NCBI GenBank assembly: GCA_937864265.1
Contig: CALMIR010000127.1
Coordinates: 1-36,273 of the forward strand
Reading direction: 5' to 3'
DNA length: 36,273 nucleotides
DNA from: an uncultured Saprospirales bacterium
GTDB lineage: Bacteria > Bacteroidota > Bacteroidia > Chitinophagales > Saprospiraceae
Shown: piece by piece, positions 1 to 7,809 of the stretch
Position numbering within the stretch: the first letter of the stretch is position 1
Layout: each line of letters begins with the position of its first letter
Notes under the pieces: generated by a model
Seen by the model: the letters and a program-made list of their open reading frames with translations, nothing else
Told to the model about the DNA's origin: nothing
The model's database searches: none
Translations under genes and position numbers: made by a program

Positions 1-912
1 AATTGTAACCATTTTTTCACCTTATTCGACTGTCCAGTTTTTGGGGAGTACTTCATAGAATATCATTCTCCTGCACCCTTAAATACGCTTTTTAACTTGG
101 CTTCCTTGACAAAGCCTTTAATATCTACGACTACTTTAAAATTAGTTAGCAATGGACAATGGCAACTTGATGAACCCCTTTGTCATTATTGGACTGACCC
201 TGACGTCGCAAACGATACTTTTAATAAAAAACTAACCACACGACACGTACTTAGCCACCAATCAGGCTTGCCAAATTGGAGAGGGAATGAACCAAATGGA
301 AAATTATCCTTTGCATTTGAGCCAGGCACTCAATGGAAATATTCTGGTGAAGGTTTTGAATATCTTCGTAAAGCATTAGAGAATAGATTCCAAACACCCA
401 TAGAAAAATTAGTAGATTCTGTTTTATTTCACCCGCTTGATATGAAAAATATTCACTTCTATTGGGACAAAAATGTAGATACTACACGATATGCAGAACG
501 GTATCGTACTGACGGCTCTCAATATGAAAAAGAGAAATGGTATGAAGCAAATGCTTCTAATTTAGTGCTTTCCACAGTCGAAGATTATGGCAGATTTGGC
601 GTTGCAATTCTTAAAGGTAAGTATCTAACCAAAGAAGTTCAAGTTGAAATGATTAGAACACAAGCATTGTTAAAAAACAAAAAAGAGTTTGGATTGGGAT
701 GGAATGTGGTAAATAATTTGAGTAAGGGAAGATATGCACTAACTCATACTGGAAGAAATCGAGGACAAAACACAATAATTATTCTTTTGCCACAGGACAA
801 AAGAGGGATAATTGTTTTTACAAACGGAGACAATGGAGACAAAGTATATGAAAATATTATTTCGGAATATTTTGATTCGGGTAAAGAGATACTTAATCGT
901 ATAAAACAATAA
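1..912 (+). CDS. Serine hydrolase, class C beta-lactamase fold (5' partial)
   Basis: The frame is open from base 1, so the gene begins outside the window; a TTG at 97 is not a credible start because essential residues surround it. The catalytic SxxK tetrad is visible as SLTK (Ser codon 103-105). A YSG motif lies near 340 in the position of the class C Tyr-x-Asn, and HTGR near 750 replaces the KTG motif. This set is typical of the Beta-lactamase (PF00144) family, which includes esterases, D-aminopeptidases and penicillin-binding-protein-like hydrolases, so the substrate cannot be named. The missing N-terminus would hold any signal peptide. The gene is AT-rich compared with the phosphatase and dprA genes further right and ends beside a hairpin repeat, which suggests it is part of an accessory module. 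The family is confident; antibiotic resistance is not implied. Confidence 0.85.
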   Translation, partial: NCNHFFTLFDCPVFGEYFIEYHSPAPLNTLFNLASLTKPLISTTTLKLVSNGQWQLDEPLCHYWTDPDVANDTFNKKLTTRHVLSHQSGLPNWRGNEPNGKLSFAFEPGTQWKYSGEGFEYLRKALENRFQTPIEKLVDSVLFHPLDMKNIHFYWDKNVDTTRYAERYRTDGSQYEKEKWYEANASNLVLSTVEDYGRFGVAILKGKYLTKEVQVEMIRTQALLKNKKEFGLGWNVVNNLSKGRYALTHTGRNRGQNTIIILLPQDKRGIIVFTNGDNGDKVYENIISEYFDSGKEILNRIKQ

Positions 913-921
913 ATAATTCAT

Positions 922-983
922 CGAACAAAGCACTCCTGCCAACCCACCGCACGGCGGCACGGCAGCAAGCCAACCGTTCTCGG
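922..983 (-). repeat. Module-border hairpin (left-most copy)
   Basis: Read on the minus strand the element starts CCGAGAACGGTTG, has an imperfect stem with CTGCC-type arms around a CCGC/GCGG core, and ends GTTCGATG about 10 bases from the stop codon of the serine hydrolase. The CCGAGAACGGTTG start is almost identical to that of the hairpin at 31196-31265. The other end is GTTCGAT, which diverges from the GTTGGGC seen elsewhere. It may also terminate the hydrolase transcript. Assignment to the family rests on the shared start and orientation only. Confidence 0.4.
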
Positions 984-1104
984 AAACTTGGGCACGACAA
1001 AAGGTCGTAAAAAACCTTAGCTAACGGGCGAAATGCTTGAAAAAACATGCTTGACAAAACATGTTAATCAACGAATTACGAACCGTTAGTCAGAACTAGA
1101 AAAC

Positions 1105-1147
1105 AAAAGGCTAAAAGAAGCACTTTCGTGTTTTCTTTTAGCCTTTT
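1105..1147 (-). terminator. Strong hairpin terminator of the HNH gene
   Basis: A perfect 15-bp inverted repeat (arms 1105-1119 and 1133-1147, 13-base loop) lies 17 bases beyond the stop codon of the minus-strand HNH gene. The outer AAAA/TTTT ends of the arms provide the U-rich tract in either direction, so it may work bidirectionally and also insulate the hydrolase gene. Confidence 0.75.
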
Positions 1148-1164
1148 ACCCGAGCTAGTTTATC

Positions 1165-1743
1165 TCAGGCTTCTTCTCCTTCTTCGGCAGCCTGTACGTG
1201 TGCCCAACGCAGCCCTTTGTCAATTTTATAGACACAGTTTTCAGAAACGCCAAATGAACGAGCGATGATGCTGCGCTTGGTTTTTCCGCGCTGCAACATC
1301 CGCTTCATTACCCTTACCTGTGATTCCGTCAACTTGAAATTCTTAGTTCTGACTGTTCTAGGCTTGCGATTTGGATTTTTCCGGCCATGTATTTTCCACT
1401 CTTCAGGAGTAGCCCATGCCAAGTTGGTCCATTTGTTGTTGGTTTTGTCGAAATCGAGGTGGATGATGTATTCTTTTTCATCGTCCTTTCTCTCTACAAA
1501 ATTTTCAGCAACAAATCGGTGAATGTAAACAATGCCTGTACTTCCGTCTTTCAACTTCTGATTCAGCATGAACAATCCACCCCTAGCCTGTGCACCTTTC
1601 AGTGGTTTTTCAAAGCCAGTAATTTTGTCAACACTTTTAATGCGACCATAATTTGAAATTTCATAGTCACATTTTTTTGTAGGGCCGCCAAAGTCCACGG
1701 TAGCCCACTTTTCATTGGGATAATTTTTGATTTTGTCTTGCAT
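1165..1743 (-). CDS. NUMOD4-HNH homing-type endonuclease with C-terminal HTH
   Basis: A 192-residue protein. Residues 10-37 match the NUMOD4 motif (EKWATVDF, then YEISNYGRIKS). Residues 72-112 form an HNH-type core with YIHRFVAENF (His75), YIIHLDFDKTNN (His95, Asn102-103) and WTNLAWAT, the usual HLDgnktNN...NLeWaT pattern. Residues 138-180 form a helix-turn-helix that probably binds DNA. NUMOD4-HNH proteins are known as phage-type free-standing homing endonucleases and also as scattered bacterial genes. The intact ORF, own terminator and accessory surroundings fit a mobile gene. The ATG start at 1743 has no clear Shine-Dalgarno. Its actual target is unknown. Confidence 0.82.
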   Translation of the reverse strand: MQDKIKNYPNEKWATVDFGGPTKKCDYEISNYGRIKSVDKITGFEKPLKGAQARGGLFMLNQKLKDGSTGIVYIHRFVAENFVERKDDEKEYIIHLDFDKTNNKWTNLAWATPEEWKIHGRKNPNRKPRTVRTKNFKLTESQVRVMKRMLQRGKTKRSIIARSFGVSENCVYKIDKGLRWAHVQAAEEGEEA

Positions 1744-2132
1744 AAACGCTCCTTTTTTAGAATATTTTAGAGAAATTAAAACATAACCTTGTTACTAAAA
1801 CCTGCATATTCACATTTCTGAATTAATTTGAACAGCAGATCAAAATCTGCTCCTGTTTTAAATGGCATTGAGAGTAGGGGCCTAAAGAAACTTGACAAAT
1901 CCGGCAATTTCTAGCAGGAAAGATTCTAAAAAAAACTACTTTTTTAACCGTTTTTTAAGCATAAAACTGGGAGACGACAACGCAATTGTCTAGCAATGAC
2001 GCATTGTCGGGCTTAAAGATAGTGTTTCTCTAGTGATTTTTTGTACTCAATGTGCAATTTTTTTTTTAAAAGTTGCACAATCATTGGTTTTTCTGCCTGT
2101 ATAGCCACTTCCAAGCAATATTTCTCAAGCCC
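1744..2132. other. Intergenic gap with small inverted repeats
   Basis: No coding sequence is supported here. It contains a small hairpin with 7-bp arms (1834-1840 and 1845-1851, loop CAAA) and an imperfect inverted repeat around 1976-2010 (CGACAACGC against GCATTGTCG). An A/T-rich run at 2050-2070 precedes the 3' end of the phosphatase gene. No promoter could be assigned with confidence to the HNH gene. Confidence 0.4.
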
Positions 2133-3227
2133 TCAGTCCAATATTTCCCGCATCCGGTCAAAAATAGCCGTATTCTCAAAGATGCCACTGAACAACTCAG
2201 CGCCCGGGCCATAAGCAAATACAGGGATAAGTGCCGCTGTGTGATATTTGGAGGTAAACCCAGCTACAATGCTGTCTTGGGTTGAGCCAGGGTTGATGGC
2301 GTAACCCCCTGTCTCGTGGTCAGCGGTCACAATGACTAAGGTTTCTCCGTCCCTTTTAGCAAAATCCAGAATTTGGCCAATGGCTTGATCGAAGTCTATG
2401 GTTTCTGAAATAATATATTCAGAGTTATTGGCGTGTCCACCCCAATCAATTTGAGAGCCTTCTATCATCAGAAAAAAGCCTTCTTTCCCTGCCTTTTGGG
2501 ATAAAAAATTCACGGCAAAGCGAGCTGCTTCGGGCAAGTAATCCCGCCCACTGGATTTGGACAGTGGATCGTCATCAGCGGTGAAATAAGCCAGATTTTT
2601 AGTAGGATCCGCCTTAATATCGGCTAAGTTTTCCTTAAAATAATCAGATACATAATACCCGCGCTGCTCCATTTCTGCATAAAGATTGCGATCATCTGTT
2701 GCTCTTCTGTCAAAAAACTTCTTGCCTCCACCTATGATGAGGTCAATGTCTGTCTTTAAAAAATCCAAAGCAATGGCTTCGTGCATGTCCCTGTCTTTAA
2801 CATGGGCGATAAAAGAAGCTGGAGTGGCATGTGTAATGGTAGAAGTAGCCACCAAGCCGCTGGCCATACCCAATGCTTCTGCTATTTCGAGAATGGTTTT
2901 TACCGGCATGGTGTCCATATCCACGCCGATGGCGCTGTTGTAACTTTTAACACCGCAGGCAAAAGCAGTTGCTCCTGCTGCGGAATCGGTAATCAGGTCG
3001 CTCCCAGAATAAGACTTATGCAATCCAACAACTGGAAATGCCTCCAAATGCAACTTATTCCCATTGCGGTAAAGGCCTGCTGTGATTTGCGTCAGACCCA
3101 TGCCGTCTCCAATCATCAAGATGATATTTTTAGGCTTTTTCTTCAGCGTAGAGCTTTCGACTCCTGTTGTATAGGTGTTGCAAGCACCTAGCCCCAATAA
3201 CGCAATCCATAAAAGTGATCGGATCAT
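2133..3227 (-). CDS. Alkaline phosphatase, lipoprotein
   Basis: A 364-residue member of the PhoA-type alkaline phosphatase family (PF00245), a metal-dependent phosphomonoesterase that releases phosphate outside the cytoplasm. Visible motifs in order are the lipobox LGAC (Cys16), IILMIGDGMG (metal ligand Asp41), TDSAAGATA (nucleophile Ser82), THATPASF, EGSQIDWGGHANN and TADHETGG. A late His (YHTAALIPVF) completes the metal site. The lipobox predicts attachment to the periplasmic or outer-membrane face. Length is normal for short bacterial members. It starts 21 bases after the dprA stop on the same strand, so the two are probably co-transcribed, although no functional link is obvious. The ATG at 3227 puts the signal peptide at the N-terminus. 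Confidence 0.92.
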   Translation of the reverse strand: MIRSLLWIALLGLGACNTYTTGVESSTLKKKPKNIILMIGDGMGLTQITAGLYRNGNKLHLEAFPVVGLHKSYSGSDLITDSAAGATAFACGVKSYNSAIGVDMDTMPVKTILEIAEALGMASGLVATSTITHATPASFIAHVKDRDMHEAIALDFLKTDIDLIIGGGKKFFDRRATDDRNLYAEMEQRGYYVSDYFKENLADIKADPTKNLAYFTADDDPLSKSSGRDYLPEAARFAVNFLSQKAGKEGFFLMIEGSQIDWGGHANNSEYIISETIDFDQAIGQILDFAKRDGETLVIVTADHETGGYAINPGSTQDSIVAGFTSKYHTAALIPVFAYGPGAELFSGIFENTAIFDRMREILD

Positions 3228-3248
3228 TTCCCTTGTGTTTCTAAACGA

Positions 3249-4352
3249 TTAAATCAAGGCATATCGGTTTCCCGGCAAGGCTTTTATCAGCCCTTTGAAT
3301 TCCAATTCTAATAATAAGCCCGCCATTTCGCTATTGTGCATTTTGGCCGTAGCCGTCAGCGCATCAATACCCACTGCATCGCCTTGGCCAATGAGGCTGA
3401 TGATCATTTGCTCTTTTTCATCTAGTTCTTGAAAAAAGGCCCCCTGAACAGCTTTTGTTTTACTGCATTCTTCCCAACGCATCACATAGGCAATGTCCGC
3501 TACGCTTTCTGCGAGTGCTGCCTGATGGGCTTTGATGAGCTGATTGCAGCCTTCTGAGTACTTGTCTTTTACCCTGCCTGGCACGGCAAAAACATCTTTG
3601 TTGTATCCATTGGCCAATTGAGCGGTAATCATAGATCCACCTCTTTTCTGGGTTTCAATGACGATGAGTGCATCGCACAAACCAGCTACGATCCTGTTGC
3701 GCATGGGAAAATGCTCCCGCTCAGGTGCTGTATTGGCCGTATATTCGCTGAGCAAGCCGCCATTTTCAAGCATTTGGGCAGCTACCTGACGATGCTCTGC
3801 CGGATACACATAGCGAAGTCCATTGCCCATTACACCAATGGTGGGTATTTGGCACTCAAGCGCTTTGCGATGGGCACATACATCTATTCCAAATGCCAGG
3901 CCACTGACAATAGCCACTTGGTAATCTTTCAGCCCTTCTATCAATTCTTCGCAGACGGCCACCCCGTAATGGCTGGGTTTTCTGGTGCCGACAATAGCCA
4001 CCATGCGCGGTGCCTGCCAGTCGAAGTTGCCTTTGAAATAAAGCAGGACTGGACTATCTGCCAAATATTTTAATCTTGATGGGTAATTGTCATCGAGGTA
4101 ATAGAGCGGTGTTATTTGCAAGCTTTGCATCAGCTCCCATTCGACCTGAGCCCGATCCAGTACCTGTTTTTCGCGGATATATTGAGCCGTTTGTGGCCCT
4201 ATACCGGGTATCTTCAGCAAGGCTTTTGTGGAGCTGGCAAAAACAGCTTCGGGGCTACCGCAATAGCTGATCAGGTTTTTAGCCGTTATAGGCCCTACAT
4301 TAGGTAAGAGTGTCAGGCCAATTTTATACAACCAATTTTCCATAACCATCAC
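3249..4352 (-). CDS. dprA: DNA processing protein DprA
   Basis: DprA binds incoming single-stranded DNA during natural transformation and loads RecA on it. The protein shows an N-terminal helix-hairpin-helix region (LLPNVGPITAKNLI, LLKIPGIGPQTAQYI). The Rossmann-fold core follows (VAIVGTRKPSHYG, VSGLAFGIDVCAH, RNRIVAGLCDALIVIE, GGSMITAQLA, VFAVPGRVKDKYSEGCNQLI), and a C-terminal winged helix makes up the last 60 residues. The longest frame starts at a GTG (4352), but ATG codons follow at 4349 and 4343. The last gives MENWLYKIGL and is the most natural start. No Shine-Dalgarno is visible, as is usual in Bacteroidota. The family Arg of GLARGID is Phe here. Confidence 0.93.
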   Translation of the reverse strand: MMVMENWLYKIGLTLLPNVGPITAKNLISYCGSPEAVFASSTKALLKIPGIGPQTAQYIREKQVLDRAQVEWELMQSLQITPLYYLDDNYPSRLKYLADSPVLLYFKGNFDWQAPRMVAIVGTRKPSHYGVAVCEELIEGLKDYQVAIVSGLAFGIDVCAHRKALECQIPTIGVMGNGLRYVYPAEHRQVAAQMLENGGLLSEYTANTAPEREHFPMRNRIVAGLCDALIVIETQKRGGSMITAQLANGYNKDVFAVPGRVKDKYSEGCNQLIKAHQAALAESVADIAYVMRWEECSKTKAVQGAFFQELDEKEQMIISLIGQGDAVGIDALTATAKMHNSEMAGLLLELEFKGLIKALPGNRYALI

Positions 4353-4508
4353 TGTAGTCGGGATTGAAAAAAAGGGTTAAGATTGAACGGATATTCTGAA
4401 AAAAAGGTTGTCATTACTTATTGGCTTTAGCCAGAATAGGCTAAGGATGTCAACATATTCATTCGCGAAAATAAATACAAATTTTCAAATTTGCACTAAA
4501 AAAAGACG

Positions 4509-5018
4509 ATGAGCAAAAAGAAAACAACATGGTTACCGCGCTTTGAATTATTGGTGGTTGGTGTATTATTCCTGTCTTTTCTGTTGTGGGCGGTATCAAA
4601 ATGTAACGCTACCCGTCAAGAATACCAGGTACGACAAGCGAAAGAAGCCCGGGAGGAGCAAATTGCAGACTCATTGGACAGGCTTAGCTATCAAAATATT
4701 CAAATAGACACCCAACCCAACGTTAGAAACGCCTTTGATCCTTCTAAATTTGAAGCGGTCACCCCGCTCTACGTTACCATTGAAGGCATGAATATGCGCT
4801 CTGGCCCTGGTGTTTCTTACAAAATGCTGGATCGCTTTAAGCTATTCGACCAGGTCTATTTCATGAACGAGGTCAGCAGCACCATTGATACCATCCAACT
4901 CGGCAAGATCACTGCCGCTGAGCCTTGGGTTAAAGTAAAGTCGGCCAAAGGCCAGGTGGGCTGGATTTATGGCGCAGGGGTTAGTTATTACAAGAAAAAG
5001 CTCGAAGGGGTCGAATAA
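4509..5018 (+). CDS. Membrane-anchored bacterial SH3-domain protein
   Basis: A 169-residue protein. A basic N-terminus (MSKKKTTW) is followed by one membrane span at about residues 13-31, then a charged, probably helical stretch (QVRQAKEAREEQIADSLDRL). A bacterial SH3 domain covers about residues 90-160. It shows LYVTIEGMNMRSGPGVSYKM, a spacer and PWVKVKSAKGQVGWIY, the usual LNVRsGPs...WykV...G..GWV pattern of SH3_3 domains. Such domains usually bind cell-wall peptides and face the periplasm here. The gene is alone on the plus strand, divergent from dprA with 156 bases between them. No enzymatic domain is present, so a structural or sensory role is inference. Confidence 0.8.
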   Translation: MSKKKTTWLPRFELLVVGVLFLSFLLWAVSKCNATRQEYQVRQAKEAREEQIADSLDRLSYQNIQIDTQPNVRNAFDPSKFEAVTPLYVTIEGMNMRSGPGVSYKMLDRFKLFDQVYFMNEVSSTIDTIQLGKITAAEPWVKVKSAKGQVGWIYGAGVSYYKKKLEGVE

Positions 5019-5329
5019 GATTGCCCAAGACAAGTATTCCTTATATAATGGCAAAAAGCCACCTGAGATCGTATTATTTTGATCCTATCAATGGGTATCA
5101 ATCTGCTTCATTTGCTCAAAACTGTAGGCAAAGTTCTCCGCATTTTCTTATTTCGTCAACCAGTTTCAGCCTCATTTACGGCATGCCCTTTCTCCAAAAA
5201 AAGCTGTGGACGGCCTCCTCCTGCACCTTTGCACACAAAGCCAGCTCCAGCCGCCCACCGCATCTTGGTTTTTTGTGGTTGAAATCAAATCATTGGGAAT
5301 AAGGGGTGTTTGTCTAGGCTACTAGAAAA
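5019..5329. other. Intergenic gap between SH3 gene and ssb
   Basis: Short open frames exist on the plus strand (for example from 5048 and 5079), but their translations are Ser/Cys-rich, show no family pattern and overlap each other. I see no convincing gene. The region may hold the 3' UTRs of the two converging genes or decayed coding sequence. Confidence 0.4.
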
Positions 5330-5683
5330 TCAACTCGCCTGAACAGACGCTTCTTTAGAAAGCAATGCAAACTCACTGATCACAATTTCCGGGCTATATT
5401 GGCGATTGCCTTGTTTGTCTTCATAGGACTTATAGACCAACTTGCCGCGAATGGCGACTTCTTTTCCTTTATGGCACAAATTGCCAACCAAATCGGCTAG
5501 CTTGCCCCAGGCTACGCAGCGGTGCCATTGGGTTTCCTTGACTTTTTCGCCTTTATTGTTTTTGTAAATCTCGTTGGTGGCCAGCGAAATACTGGCTACC
5601 TTATTGCCATTAGAAAATTCGGTGATTTTTGGATCAGTGCCCAAATGGCCGATCAACAGGATGCTGTTTTTGATGTTATTCAT
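5330..5683 (-). CDS. ssb: Short single-stranded DNA-binding protein (copy 1)
   Basis: A 117-residue OB-fold protein of the SSB family, which coats single-stranded DNA in replication, repair and transformation. Typical blocks are LLIGHLGTDPKI, KVASISLATNEIY, ETQWHRCVAWGKLADLV, LCHKGKEVAIRGKL, YEDKQGNRQY and EIVISEFALL. The protein stops just after the OB fold. The flexible linker and acidic DDDIPF-type tip that standard SSB uses to recruit partners is absent and the end is KEASVQAS. This suggests a secondary, specialised SSB rather than the main replication SSB. It follows a second ssb on the same strand with a 58-base gap, so the two probably arose by tandem duplication. ATG start at 5683. 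Confidence 0.88.
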   Translation of the reverse strand: MNNIKNSILLIGHLGTDPKITEFSNGNKVASISLATNEIYKNNKGEKVKETQWHRCVAWGKLADLVGNLCHKGKEVAIRGKLVYKSYEDKQGNRQYSPEIVISEFALLSKEASVQAS

Positions 5684-5741
5684 CGCTGATAGTTTTTTAA
5701 GATTTGAAAAAAATTAGATAAACAGTCCAGTCAGGTTTTCC

Positions 5742-6080
5742 CTACTGGATCAACATAAATTCATCTACGACTACTTCTGATACTTGCCGCTTGTTGCCTT
5801 GCTCGTCCTCGTAACTGCGGTGGGTGAGTTTGCCCTGTACCGCCACTTCTTTTCCTTTTTTCAGTAATACGTGCATGATCTCCGCCACTTTGCCCCAGCC
5901 TACCAGTTGGTGCCACTGTACGTCTATAATTTTTTCGCCTTTGGGGGTTTTATACACCTCCTTTGTTGCAATGGATACCCGCGCTATGGCGCTGCCATTT
6001 TCCAGTTGCTTGAATTCGACATCTTTGCCTAAGTTGCCGATCAGTTGTACTTTGTTTCTCAGATTATTCATGTTCGACAT
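5742..6080 (-). CDS. ssb: Short single-stranded DNA-binding protein (copy 2)
   Basis: A 112-residue OB-fold SSB paralogue of the next gene, sharing its block order: LIGNLGKDVEF, SAIARVSIATKEVYKTPKGEK, VQWHQLVGWGKVAEIM, LLKKGKEVAVQGKL, SYEDEQGNKR and VVVDEFMLIQ. It likewise ends at the OB fold with no acidic C-terminal tip. Two in-frame ATG starts exist (6080 and 6071). A CATCTTTG sequence about 30 bases upstream on the minus strand resembles the Bacteroidota -7 box but lacks the first T. A repeat array lies just beyond (6137-6195). Confidence 0.88.
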   Translation of the reverse strand: MSNMNNLRNKVQLIGNLGKDVEFKQLENGSAIARVSIATKEVYKTPKGEKIIDVQWHQLVGWGKVAEIMHVLLKKGKEVAVQGKLTHRSYEDEQGNKRQVSEVVVDEFMLIQ

Positions 6081-6136
6081 GTTGAGGTTATGGATTGATT
6101 TGGTTGTCGATGCAAAGATGTAGGCCTCGTCAAGTC

Positions 6137-6195
6137 CTAGCCGTTGAATAAACGTTTAATGCCGTTTGTAAACGTTTGTAAACGTTTGTAAACGG
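6137..6195. repeat. CTAGCCG-linked CGTTTGTAAA repeat
   Basis: After CTAGCCG (6137-6143) and a spacer come three exact tandem copies of the 10-base unit CGTTTGTAAA (6163-6192) followed by CGG. The same CTAGCCG lead and the same unit occur 27 kb away at 33341-33392 in a palindromic form. Being upstream of ssb it could be a regulatory or structural element, or an interspersed repeat. Confidence 0.7.
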
Positions 6196-6643
6196 ATAAT
6201 TGAGGTTCAAATATTTGATTTTCAATACATTAAAAAATAAAGACACCTGGATGTGATTTTTATACATTTCTTTTACTTTTTGTTGCTTTGGCAGGTCTGT
6301 CGCAGGCTAGTGAGCCAATAGCCTTGGGTTTTAAGTAAGGTGGTAACTTGATATGCCTATTTAGAGAATGAATAAAAAGCGGACAAAATCCCGAAAAGGG
6401 CAACGGCATGTTGCCTCACCCCGACCCTGCTGTCCAGCTTTACTGCAAAGTCAGACTCCGGGAAAAAAGCCATAAGTGTTAGAAGCCAGTGAGCAGCCGA
6501 CCAGGACAGAGAAAGTTTTTGCTATATCGGGTTTGGTGCTTTGGAAGCCCTATGATATATTAACTGTGCGATTCGCATTGGGTCGGAATACACTATTACC
6601 AATGCTTATAAGCGCGGTGCGTCATAAAGAGAATTACAATCAA
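6196..6643. other. Intergenic gap with no convincing gene
   Basis: This stretch upstream of the ssb pair has no gene I can support. A hairpin GGCAAC/GTTGCC with a GGCAT loop lies near 6399-6416. An open frame running into the small lipoprotein from about 6476 gives no recognisable protein N-terminal to the ATG at 6644. The mixed composition suggests decayed or foreign sequence. Confidence 0.4.
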
Positions 6644-6820
6644 ATGAAAAAAGAGAAAATATCATTTCACGAAGCAATAACATTGATCGTCATCACTCTA
6701 TTCATCTTGATAGCCTCTTGCAATGGACAAGAAAATAGGAATGACATAAAGAGTACGTTAACACAAGCTCAATTAGGAACAACGTATAGTTTATATTTTG
6801 CACCGATACTACGGCACTAA
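6644..6820 (+). CDS. Small putative lipoprotein, possibly a truncated gene
   Basis: From the ATG at 6644 the frame gives 58 residues with a convincing lipoprotein signal: basic MKKEK, a hydrophobic run ITLIVITLFILIASC and a lipobox Cys. Only about 28 residues follow the Cys (GQENRNDIKSTL...), ending at TAA in 6818-6820. This is very short for a surface lipoprotein. The most likely reading is a 5' fragment of a longer gene cut off by rearrangement; a genuine micro-lipoprotein cannot be excluded. No family is recognised. Confidence 0.45.
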   Translation: MKKEKISFHEAITLIVITLFILIASCNGQENRNDIKSTLTQAQLGTTYSLYFAPILRH

Positions 6821-6939
6821 ACCAATTGCTTATGGCGGCCTGACCATTGTGTCCTCACTCATTATCCAGTTCCGTATGCCCGGAAAAATAAGAGCCATCC
6901 AATGATGTTCCTCAAAAAGGGTTCAAATAATCAACCCCC

Positions 6940-7680
6940 TTACCCCATTCGCTGCCGCATCACCTCGTACAGCATCATCCCCGCAGCAACCGATACATTC
7001 AGCGAATCGGTCGTCCCCAACTGAGGAATAACAAACAATTCATTCGCCTTTTCGGCAATGGCTGGGCTGATGCCTTCCCCTTCCGAGCCTAGCACTATGG
7101 CCAAACCCTGCTTCATATCCATTTCAAACAGAGCTTTGGTGGCTTTCAAATCGCTGGCTATGACACAAATACCGCATAATTGCAAGTATTCAATGGCATG
7201 CACCAGGCTGCCTTCGCGGCAAACCGGAATTTTGTTTAAAGCACCAGCAGAAGTTTTCATGGCTTCGGCATTGACGGAAGCACTTTTCTTCATGGAAATA
7301 ACGAGGGCATGGGCACCACAGCATTCGGCAGTGCGGGCAATGGCACCAAAATTGCGCACATCGGTGATGCCGTCTAAAAGCAGCAGGAGCGGTATTTTTG
7401 ACTGCTCAAATAGCCCCGGCAAAAGGTCGTCAATTTTGTAAAAAGGCACAGGCGACTGCAAGGCCATTACGCCCTGATGGTTGCCCCGACTGATACGGTT
7501 CATGCCCTCTTTAGGAACTACCTGCAGGGGCACCTGAAATTGCTTGCACAAATGCCGCATCTCTTTTTCAAATTCGCCGCGTATGCCCTGTTGTAAGACG
7601 ACCTTATCAATGGGAACACCCGATTCCAGCGCTTCTTTTACCGGATGCCGGCCAAACAAAATGATATTATCCTTATCCAT
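6940..7680 (-). CDS. rlmB: 23S rRNA 2'-O-methyltransferase, RlmB/TrmH family
   Basis: A 246-residue SpoU-type (SPOUT) RNA methyltransferase. The N-terminal substrate-binding domain starts ILFGRHPVKEALESG and includes NHQGVMAL. The catalytic domain carries DGITDVRNFGAIARTAECCG (motif 1 with Asn and Arg), IVLGSEGEGIS (motif 2) and SLNVSVAAGMMLYE (motif 3) that form the S-adenosylmethionine knot. RlmB methylates the ribose of a 23S rRNA guanosine. Members of the family are hard to separate by sequence, so another rRNA or tRNA 2'-O-methylation is possible. The gene is solitary. TATCTTTG lies 8 bases upstream of the ATG on the minus strand. Confidence 0.88.
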   Translation of the reverse strand: MDKDNIILFGRHPVKEALESGVPIDKVVLQQGIRGEFEKEMRHLCKQFQVPLQVVPKEGMNRISRGNHQGVMALQSPVPFYKIDDLLPGLFEQSKIPLLLLLDGITDVRNFGAIARTAECCGAHALVISMKKSASVNAEAMKTSAGALNKIPVCREGSLVHAIEYLQLCGICVIASDLKATKALFEMDMKQGLAIVLGSEGEGISPAIAEKANELFVIPQLGTTDSLNVSVAAGMMLYEVMRQRMG

Positions 7681-7687
7681 AGGATCA

Positions 7688-7695
7688 CAAAGATA
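7688..7695 (-). promoter_or_regulatory. Candidate Bacteroidota -7 box for rlmB
   Basis: On the minus strand TATCTTTG matches TAnnTTTG, the -7 element of Bacteroidota primary-sigma promoters. It sits 7 bases before the ATG, which would give a very short or absent leader. No TTG is found 19-21 bases further upstream, so support is limited to one box. Confidence 0.25.
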
Positions 7696-7809
7696 AAAAA
7701 TGTCGGGTAAGCTCTATTTTATTCATTCTAATAACGCATGTCCGTGAACAATTGGGGTATTTAATTACTTTTACCCAGCAAATATTTACTCAAAAAAAAT
7801 TGGATTAGT

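Noticed and set aside
1..912. Calling the first gene an antibiotic beta-lactamase
   Set aside because: The motifs (YSG, HTG) fit the wide esterase/peptidase branch of the family and the N-terminus is missing, so resistance cannot be claimed.
5021..5302. Small plus-strand frames after the SH3 gene
   Set aside because: Two overlapping frames with Ser/Cys-rich or basic low-information translations and no recognisable domain.
6163..6195. Tandem repeats considered as a CRISPR fragment
   Set aside because: The 10-base units are contiguous with no spacers and no cas genes are present.
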